Positions 1 through 9,700 of a stretch of 11,398 bases of DNA are shown piece after piece. Under the pieces are notes generated by a model. It made no database searches, was not told the origin of the DNA, and worked only from the letters and a program-made list of their open reading frames with translations. Each line of letters begins with the position of its first letter. The first letter of the stretch is position 1. The stretch comes from Phoronis ovalis (Eukaryota; Phoronida; Phoronidae). The translations under genes were made by a program, and so were the position numbers. Where the stretch lies: assembly GCA_028565635.1 (NCBI GenBank), contig JAOXYB010053545.1, positions 1 through 11,398 on the forward strand, given 5' to 3'.

Positions 1-205
1 AGCGAATTGAAGTCGCTTCGTGTCCACACTTGCAAGTTAAGTCGCTTAAAGTGCATCAGGAAAAAGTTAATTCACCTCGGGAAGAGGATTAATTTTTGCT
101 TGAAACGCTTTATTTTAATGCTCTTGAAGCGAACTAATCGCGTACACACTAGAAGCTGAAGCGCATTATTATAAAGCGCTCTATTGTGAAGCGCTCTAAG
201 TCATA
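1..205. repeat. GCGCT-rich interspersed repeat fragment
   Basis: This stretch is richer in G+C than the following intron and iterates AAGCG/AGTCGCTT words. There is a near palindrome GAAGTCGCTTC at 9-19, and an exact direct repeat AAGCGCTCTA at 174-183 and 189-198. Two related segments around 15-50 and 136-165 share a TCG-GT-CACACT core followed by AAG-TGAAG-CGC-like sequence. It is cut by the window edge, so element type and ends cannot be given. It most likely lies in the intron before the LDLa exon. Confidence 0.4.
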
Positions 206-589
206 AGTCTGAATGGGCCTTATCACTGTCATTTTCAAAAGCACATTCCTCTTCTGGTGCTTACATAATCTGATTTCACATGTTTTGTTGTTATGTCACA
301 TTATACAATAACACTCCAAAATATTTTTTTTCATAAGTGATGTCTATGCAACATGTAATAAATATCTGGGTCTTTTCAGTCTGACTGTTTCTCAAAACCG
401 TGTAGAACACTATACGACATAAAAATATAGTATGATGTTATTTTATTAGCCTGTGTAAACTGGGAAGAGGTGTAAACAATGCCATTATCACCTAGCTTTT
501 ATGAGTGACAAGCTAAAAGTGTGGCCTGCTAAAATTATTAGCCAGCCCCTATCACCATTGATAAGTGACCTAATTTCTTTCTCTTACAG
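206..589 (+). other. Intron before the LDLa exon (window part)
   Basis: AT-rich sequence ending in the acceptor CTCTTACAG. No start codon followed by a signal or membrane segment, and no further domain, is visible. Confidence 0.7.
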
Positions 590-700
590 CAAGCTGTAAT
601 ACAGGCCAAATTGTTTGTCAAGACTATTCCTGTGTGAGTGCTTCTGCTAGATGTGATGGAGTGAATGACTGTCCAGATAATTCAGATGAACACAACTGTG
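590..700 (+). CDS. Exon: LDL-receptor class A domain
   Basis: This phase 1-1 exon of 111 bp follows the acceptor TTACAG (ends 589) and precedes a GT at 701. It encodes one LDLa repeat starting SCNTGQIVC. Six cysteines are spaced as in the family. The calcium cage is complete: the stretch [16 protein letters not shown] retains the acidic residues and the SDE signature. LDLa modules are small calcium-dependent binding folds, and in TMPRSS proteases one usually sits between the membrane anchor and the SRCR domain, as here. The donor GTATTA is weaker than the others, but the phase fits the next exon exactly (G + TT = Val). The first codon is split with an exon outside the window. Confidence 0.92.
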
Positions 701-3700
701 GTATTATATCATACATCTTTTCTATAATTTACATGTATATAATGTGGTTATTGGAAAAAATAGGGCATCATGTTCAAAATCTGGCATAAATATATGTTCA
801 TTTACAGTAACTATTCAAGCCTGTGTGAATGAGTATTATGTAATAATAAAATGTTTATGTTGGCTAAGATCTATTTGATAGGAAATGTGATGTACAAAAG
901 CCTTGTGTTGTCATGACATACAAGATATGGGTGCTGCAGTGATTTCTTATGTTTTGTACCTACTTTTTAAGAAGTCTCAAGTTTGAAACTATAGTCATAG
1001 CTAGATCAATAATAACTAGGATTTTACTGTACCTTTGTTTACTAACCACTCGTTAAATTAAACATTTTGGTCATATTGATTGAAGCTGTTTGGATTTGTA
1101 ACTGTTTTGCAGTTCGCTATCCAATAGAACATAACACAATGCTGGAAGTCAATTATCACGGCCAGTGGTTACCAATTTGCTATGACAATAGTTGGACAAA
1201 TGATCATGCAAATTTAACTTGCAAATCACTTGGTTTAGGGTATGTATAATGTTTTATCAAATTAACATTTCATCTGTATGTTTTTGGTAATCATCTGCTT
1301 CTTCTTTATTTATCATTCTGTTATAATGTTAAAGTCATAATGTTTATAGTAAGTCAATGCAGCCTTTGACATTTTTTGACATGTTCCTAGTATTTACAAT
1401 CATCAAGTGACATCAAAAGCTTATTTTTTATTTTCCTTAGATGCCAAAATGTATTATTTTAGTGTTTTGATTTATTCCATTTGTAAAACTTTTCAGTCAC
1501 AAAGTAATCTCAGTAAGTTTGTTTGTTGAATGTTTACAACCCACATTATTCTTTTAATTATTATATTGATATTCAAAATATTAAACTGTATGTGCTGCTG
1601 TGTGTTGTTTATACTTTTGGTTCTTCTCAGGCTTGCATATACAAGTACAAAACATATATGTACAAAATGTACGACTCATGTATGCCTATACAAAAAGAAA
1701 CACATTAGACTGATTGTGTAAAATAGAATAATTAGTATAATAATTATAAAGCAATTAGGTTGAAATGTTTTTTTTTCTTCCTACAGATATTTGCAAACTA
1801 CGACATATTATAATAATACTGGAATATATAGCTCTTATATAGTGTCTAATGGAAACTCTGTGCAAACAAGTGGGTACTTGCATGACCATATTAGCACCAG
1901 GTATGAAAACCATGTTTGTAATGAAGTCCTAGTGTTAACGGTAAACGATGCTACTTTTTGGTGGAAAAATTAAATTATGCTCTGCAGAATAATATGAACA
2001 TTTTCTGTTACTTGAATCAGATCATCATTTGAAGGTTGATATATTTAATTAATATTTATTTTCAAGTAAAAGTATAACATATTAATGGTGCTTGCTGTGA
2101 ACTTTTATTTCAATATTAACATACAGCTTAACAGGTAGTTGCTTGAAGTTCATTTTTTTTTACAAACATGCTTAATTTTGTTTCAGTATTCAATGTATTA
2201 GTGGTCAGCTTATTGGTATCACTTGTAATCTAGAAGGTGAGCTTTAAATCTTTTTTATTTATAAAATTATTTGAATGTGTAGAATTATAACTGATTTTTA
2301 TGCCCATTTCATACAATATTTTGGCATATAGTTAAATACATAATATATAATTTTTTTGAAAATGCATTTGATATTATATGCCTTCTTATAGAACAATGTG
2401 GTGTTCGCTCCCCAAATCTTACGTTTGCTGACTCATTTATATATGGAGGGCGCAATGCTGAGCTTGGTGCATGGCCCTGGCAAATTATGCTTCGTATAAA
2501 TGGAAGACAGCAATGTGGAGGTTCCATCATCAACAACAACTGGATACTCACTGCAGCTCATTGTGTTGAAGGGTAAGCACATAACTCAGTCTTCATCTAT
2601 ATAAAAAGTCATGGTCTATGATCAATCGGCCTAGTAGTTTTTTTTCAGTTAATTCCACTAAGACAAATTAAGTCTCCACAGGGGGGTGGGATAAGAGAAG
2701 TATACATGCTGAGACATGCTAAATATTAATAAATTGACAATCTTAAATCTCGACACATATATATTTATACATTAATTAGTAAACTTAAATATTTATGGTG
2801 TTTGTAGTAACATAGAGTCACTTGTTGGAACTTTGATAGTTACCAAGCTCAATTTGTGTGCACTTTTTCAGATATGAAAGTAGTCCTTCTGTTTTTACTG
2901 TAACTGCTGGCACAATTTACACTGATGGTTCAGATCCAACTGCAGTTAGAGTTAATGTGAAGACTGTTATACGCCATGCATCCTATGACAGGAGTGACAT
3001 TGATTATGATATTGCATTACTTGAACTACAGCAGCCTTTGGTGTACAATGATTATATTCGACCGGTATGCATGGCCGGTGCCCAACAAGAATTTCCAACA
3101 ACAACATTTTGTGCAGCATCTGGCTTTGGTCGTTATACCTGTAAGTAACTTGTACTTTCTACTCTACTATCATAGATGACATATTACTTGTATATGAACC
3201 AGTAAAATTGTAATGGATATTTGTCTGCAGTGTAGACCTAGAGTGTTTTGAATATTGTAATTGAAATATAAGTACTCTAAACTCGTCAGCAATTAATAGG
3301 AACATTACAGTCTGAAATTAACATGATGAAAAGTAAAGTTACCTTAATTATTTGGTACTTGCTTACTGTCCTCTCACTCTATATGTAAAACAGGGGTGCA
3401 CATACATAAATGTAAACCCATTACCATATTAAACTAATTTCTGTGCATACTGATCATCTTTGTGTAATGCAGTTAAGTTTGCATTTTAAATCCATTTCTC
3501 AGAAACTGTAAGAACTTCAGTCATTTAATTAGCAATTTGAATTAGTATGTATGGTTACCTGTTTTACAGTTATACTATGCAATCCTACCTACTGTAGCAC
3601 TGATCTAGTTTCATGTTGGGAGACAAAGTAGTGCAAGCATTGAGTACACGAAAGGACATTTGCTTGCAATCCAGCATTCATATTATTAGTGAGATTATCC

Positions 3701-6700
3701 CTAATTTATGCCAAGTGCTGATTATGTTCGATTTTAGCTGCCATTGGTTTTTAAATTTAGCCTACAAGTTATGTGGCCCATGATATAATTTAATTGTCTT
3801 GTATAATGCAAGTGTGTGTGGTTGTATATTTACTGTACTATATGTAACCCTACCCAACATAAACTTGTAAATTTCTGGTTCACCTTTGCATTGTGCAATC
3901 CTAGCCAAAGTATGCCACACTGACCTGTTTTCTATCTTGTTATGTGCAAACAGCTTGTTTACATTATAGCTTATGACAGTATACCACCGCGCTTACAAGA
4001 AACAAAGATTCACCTTGTTGATCAAGATGTGTGTGCACTTAGGTATTCAAGTATTAACCCAATAACATCAAGAATGATTTGTGCTGGCTACCAATCACGT
4101 CTCATTGAAATGTGTGGCGTAAGTATATTCTTTACACTGTTCTTTTCTGGCATGTCAACATGAACAAGTGCATTTGCCACTAGGCTACTGCAGCCCATTC
4201 AGGTGTGCCACTCTTATCATATTGATAGGTTCTTAGATGGCACTGAAAGTATTAAATATATGATTACAACTTTGTCCAGTAAACAAATTGTTACTGTAGG
4301 TTTCCGAGTTATGCTCTCCCATATATACAAAATTCTGGTCTGTGATATGTTAAAATTGTTATGGTGCCAGGACATTGAGGAGAGAAATGATAAGTGTAGT
4401 GACCAGAACTCAAAGAAAATTGCCTTTTCACGATTCACAAATATAATAAACTTCTGCAATTGCAGGTCATGATAATAACACGACCCTTTCCCACTTCAAC
4501 AGTAATAAATGCAAAATAAATGCAAAATGTGCAAGCCAATACAAGTCGAAAATCTCTCCATGTACGAACTCAAAACTTTGGACAAATGAGCTTCATTTCT
4601 ACAAGATAGTTTCTCATATTTTATGAAAGTTTTCCTTTTCTGAAATTCCAATGTCAATTAGTTTATATTATAATAATAGTCCCAGTCATAATACATCTCA
4701 AGTCCTTAATATTTCCAAACCTTTCGTTATTACACTGCCAACTCTGCTAGTAATCTGTTGCCATTAATTATTATAAGTTTTTAGTTATCGTTATTTTTCT
4801 CTGAAGGTTGGAATTATTTGACTGTTATATATTCAATTTATTTAAATAATTTGATTATTCCAGACAGATATGGACAAACTGGAGTCTAATCTGTGTATTT
4901 TATATTGTTTATCTTCACGCTCTATACTTTTCTTAAGATAAACTAGCATTTGTTACCCTGTAATTGCTTATTTAAATTTCAGGGTGACAGTGGTGGCCCT
5001 TTAGTATGTTTGGACCAGTACAATAGATGGATTCAAGTTGGAATTGTAAGCTGGGGTCTTAGGGGTTGTGGTACATCAGACTATTCAGTATATGCTCGAG
5101 TAAATTACTTCACAGATTGGATATACTCACGTACTAGTAAGTTAAAAAATGATGTAATTGTAAAATTACACATGGTAACACTTAATAAATTGGAATCTGT
5201 TTATTTTACAATATATTCAAAAATCTAAAATGCTGTTTGTAATGGTACGATATTAATACTGTTATGTTGGAGTTTATCAATAGAATATTTTTCTTAGTTA
5301 AATAGATACTCATTATGAAGGGCTCTGGGAAAATAGCAGTAATTTTTATGCCCACCCACATAGTGGCTGGGCATATAGTCGTAGTGAAGGCACCGTTGTC
5401 ATATGTAACACTTTATCTCGTAATAAAAGCTTTAGTTTTTATCCGATCAGTAAATACAGGTCATAGTGCAGGTCAATTATACATTTGACCTTGATTACTC
5501 CCAACATAGCAGACTGGTGGCCATCTTTGTTCCTGAGAGGGCACGTAACAAAGCACTGGTGACAAAGGTGGTTCTAGGAAGGCCATAGGTTGGTAGCCAT
5601 AATAGGCTATGTGACATTTTAAAATGACCTTGACAAGTAGGTCAAATGCCAGTACGAATCTACAACATTTTTTACCATGCATAACACTTTATTTGTCTCG
5701 TAATAACTGCATCAATTTTTTTCATATCAGCTCCATATTTGGCACTGAGTAATTAAGTGCAGGTCAAGGTACAAGTTATGTATAATATTGACCCAGATTA
5801 CTTCCAACATGGCCGACTGGTGGCCAAGTTTGTTCCCAAGAGGGCACATAACGTTGCATCTATAGCCGCAAGGATGAAATGCTGCCTGGATGACTCAAAG
5901 GTGGTTCTAGGAAGGCCATAGGTTGGTAGGCATAATAGGCTAGGTGACATTTTAAAGTGACCTTGTCAAGTAGGTCAAAGGCCAGTATGAATCTTTGACA
6001 TTTTTTACCGTGCATAACTTTCTTTGTCTCACAATAACTGCTTCAGTTTTTATCCAATTAGCTCCGTATTCGATACAGAGTAAGTACAGGTTATATGTAA
6101 TATTGACCCGGATTACTTCCAATATGGCCGACTGGCAGCCATGTTTGACAAGTAGGTCAAATGCTCACAATAACTGCTTCAGTTTTTATGCGATGAGCTT
6201 CATGTTAGGTACAGAATAAGTACAGGTCAAAGTACAGGTTGTATATAATATTAACCCGGATTACTTCCAACTGGCGGCCATATCGGTTGTCGTAATAACA
6301 GCTTCAGGTTTATTCGATAAGCTTCATACTCAATACAGTGTAAACATGGGTCACAATATATACTATGTATAATTTTAACCCAGATGACTTTAAATATGGC
6401 CGACTGGTAGCCGTGTTTGTTCCCTATGAGGATGTGTAACATTGTGTCTACAGCCACAAAGACAAAGGTGGTTTTAGAAAAACCATAGTCTGGTGGATAT
6501 ACTAAGCTAGGTAACATGACCTTGACAATTAGGTCCTATGTTGGTACGAATCTTTGACATTTTTACCTTGCTTAACACTTTTTGTCTCACAATCATTGAT
6601 TCAGTTCTTGTCCGATCTCTTCATATTTGGTGCAGAATAAGTACAAGATATATATAATATAGACCTGGATCATTTCCAATATGGCCGACTGGTGGCCATG

Positions 6701-9700
6701 TTGGTTCTTGAGATTGTACGTCATAATAACATCTTCCGTTTTTATCCGATCAGCTTTATGTTCAGTATAGAGTAAGTACTCATCACAGTACAGGCTTTGT
6801 ATATTAATTTTAACATGGGTTACTCCATTTTGGCCAACTGGTGACCATGTTTGTTCCCGAGAGGCACATGAGGTTGCGCTTATAACTGCAAAGACGAAGC
6901 ACTGCTTGGACAATTCAAAGGTAGTTCTAAGAATTACGCAGTAGGTTGGTGGGTGTAATAGGCTGGGTGAATGTTAAAATGACCTTGACAAGTAGGTCAA
7001 ATGCCAGTAGGAATCTTTGACATTGTTTGCTATGTGTAACACTTTCTTTGTCTTGCAACAACTGTTTCAGATTTGTTTGATCAGCTTCATATTCGTTACA
7101 GAGTAGATATAGATCAAAGTATAGGTTGATTATAATTTTGACCTGGATCATTTCCTAAGATGACTGACTGGTAGCTATCCTGGTTCTCGAGCTTGTAGGT
7201 CATAATAACAGCTTTAGTTTTTATCCTATCAGCTTCATATTCGGGGCAGACTAAGTAGAGGACACAGTACAGGCTGTGTGTAATTTTGACCCAGATTACT
7301 TCTAATATGGCTGACTGGTGGCCATATTTGTTCCTGAGAGGGCATGTCACATTGCATTTATAGCTACAAAGACGAAGCTATGCTTGGACGATTCACGCAT
7401 TGGACAGCACATACAGTAATTTTGAATAAGAGTATTCCACCAAAACAATGATAAACCAGGTTATAATGCATGATATATTCTATTCTTTTCTAATGTAATA
7501 AAGCAATAATGTTAAAAATATATAATCTTACACATTGGATGGGCATTAGACAAAAGTCTTGTTTGATGGAAATATATTAACGCAATCTATGTTAAAATGT
7601 CGAATTATAAAAATAACAAATTTAAACACGCGGTTGAAGTAATAAGGTAGTTTTCAAACAAGAAATCTCCAAGAGCTGTAATAATAATACTCATATTTTA
7701 TACAGCGGTAGATTTATTACTATTTTAAAGTTTATTAGCACTTAATGTAAGTCAGATGTATTTTAAACATTATATATATATCATGAAAAAGTAGCAAAGC
7801 ACCACTTAAGTAATTATACTTTCAAAATATTGTAAGATGTCAGACTATATCAACAGAAAAGGTTCATGAGTAGTAACTAACTATGAGTTGTACACTATGG
7901 TATATATCTTGATGTACGAGGATGGCATTAATAGTTTGATATCCTTGGTCTCGACTAATGTTGCTTAGAGGTCACTTAGAGATCTTAAGGTAATTTTTTA
8001 GGTGTGATAAAAAGTTATTCTCTATTTCCTATTATGACAAACAGTCAAAATTTATCCACATTGACAAGTACAATTAGATTTCACTGGTCATCTGACAAAT
8101 AATGACCTTCATGCATTGACTAAAAATGTTTACCATATGTTTGCTAAATGTACGCACACACTGATAATTATATTCACCCCTAAACACATGATATACATAA
8201 GATTGAACCCCCCCCAAAGTTCACATTATGCGTAGGCTAATATCAACCCAATGTCACATACTTTTGTATAGGTTTACTCTGTAAGTGTTTCATTATTGTA
8301 TTGTGTAAAAAGTGCCATATCTAGTGCAAAGTTATTATCTTAAAATGTTACTTATTTGTAGGACCACCACCAGAGTCACCTGTTGTCAATGGAATAAAAG
8401 TTCGCTTGAGTGGCAGCTACTCACAAACCTCAGGAAATGTTGAAATGTATTATCAAGGACAGTGGTATGGATTATGTGACAACACATGGGATGATAAAGA
8501 TGCTACAGTTGTCTGTAAAATGTTTGGATTTAGGTATTGTATGAACTCACATGCAGTGTATGCCCTACACTGTAATTTCTCTTTCTTTGCTTTTCTCCAA
8601 CAGTACACAGCAGTGGGGGGTACCCCCATGATACAATGCTCACACTTAAAACTCGGCAATGCTCGCTGCTCGCACTTAGCAAGAAAAATTAACAACCAAA
8701 AAAAAACGGTTGCCGAAACAAAATAGGTCGCCAAAAAAATTGACAACCAAAAAGAAAAAAAAACGTCCACAAAACAAAATAGTTAACAAAAATTAGAAAA
8801 CAAAGCATAAATTGTCGCCATAGACAGTGCTCGCTGCTCGCACTTAACAGACCAAGGCAATGCTCGCTGCTCACACTTAACAGACTCCAATGCTCGCTGA
8901 TCGTGATACCCCCTGTAGCCCTCAGAGCAGCACAAAAATATATGCCTGACTGAGTGTGAATTAAAATGTTTGTGATCGTGAAATATTTAGTATAGTGACG
9001 TTTGAATTGAAAAGTGTTAAATTACCAGTATAAGCTAATTTTTGTACAAATTATCAAAATCCCTTAATAGTATTTGAATATGAACAAATGTCCGAAAACA
9101 CCTAGTAGAACGAGCCAAAACTTTATATTTCCAGATACACACTTGGTAAAAGATGTCGAGTTGAACTAAATAAATAAGTCACTTGAACTCTTTTTCACAA
9201 TGAAACTAGAATTCCCTGTGGAAAACCTGTGCGTTCTTTTTTAAATATTCTTCGATATTTTACTGGATATGATGTTTTCCTAAAGTTTTAAATGAAAGCT
9301 TGTAGAAAAATGTGTTGAATTATGGCTACTAGTTAGTGTGGGATATCCACTGAGTAATTATACTCAGATATGTTGGGCATCTTGAATGATAAAATGAAAC
9401 CTGTTAATACTGGAGTTTATGAAGATTTATTGATGTCTGAACAATGATAAACTTCCTCAATTTAATTCTTTTTCATAAGAATAACTTATTTCCGTGTACC
9501 TCTGTGAACATGGAATGTTTGGAAATTATAAAACTGCTAAACTTATTTCTGTAAACAGGGCAAAACCGCAAATGTTAGTTGCTGTGGAAATAAGGAAATT
9601 GTAGTATAACCAGTTAGATGTTATGCCTGTCACGCATACAAATGTTTTCTTTTTAAAAACATATTTTCCCTAAAATGGCTTACCAGGTCATATTATCAAA

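Larger units (their letters stand above)
5137..8361 (+). other. Long intron between protease and second SRCR domain
   Basis: Intron of 3225 bp, GTAAGT...TTTGTAG, phase 1. It holds a short hairpin at 5347-5375 and the degenerate repeat array at 5395-7397. From 7398 to 8361 it is plain AT-rich sequence with a TA run near 7771-7780 and a C run near 8208-8215. No exon-like open segment with splice sites is seen in it. An in-frame stop at 5226-5228 and an AATAAA at 5422-5427 would allow a transcript ending here. Confidence 0.75.

Noticed and set aside
2309-2551. 80-codon minus-strand open frame
   Set aside because: It is the antisense of the exon with the catalytic His, a shadow of a clearly coding segment.
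4203-4472. Possible extra exon in the intron before the catalytic Ser
   Set aside because: The exons on either side join directly in phase 0 to give CGGDSGGP at the usual spacing, leaving no room for an insertion. Both strands are open, which suggests chance.
5473-7350. Six minus-strand open frames of 69-106 codons with similar peptides
   Set aside because: They read the same diverged DNA repeat unit in several copies. The similarity is that of the repeat; there are no domain motifs, and the lengths vary with the unit deletions.
8356-8400. Start of a second, independent gene at the second SRCR domain
   Set aside because: The region opens with a clear acceptor and a split codon, has no nearby in-frame ATG with a signal peptide, and fits the phase of the protease exon. 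It is not fully excluded, as a distant first exon is possible.
8534-8726. Extension of the SRCR frame past the donor at 8534
   Set aside because: The extension loses the SRCR pattern at once and enters the repeat; the exon at 9914 continues the domain correctly in phase 2.
8453-8874. Minus-strand open frames rich in Phe and Leu
   Set aside because: They read the A-rich core of the MITE-like element and the complement of a real SRCR exon.
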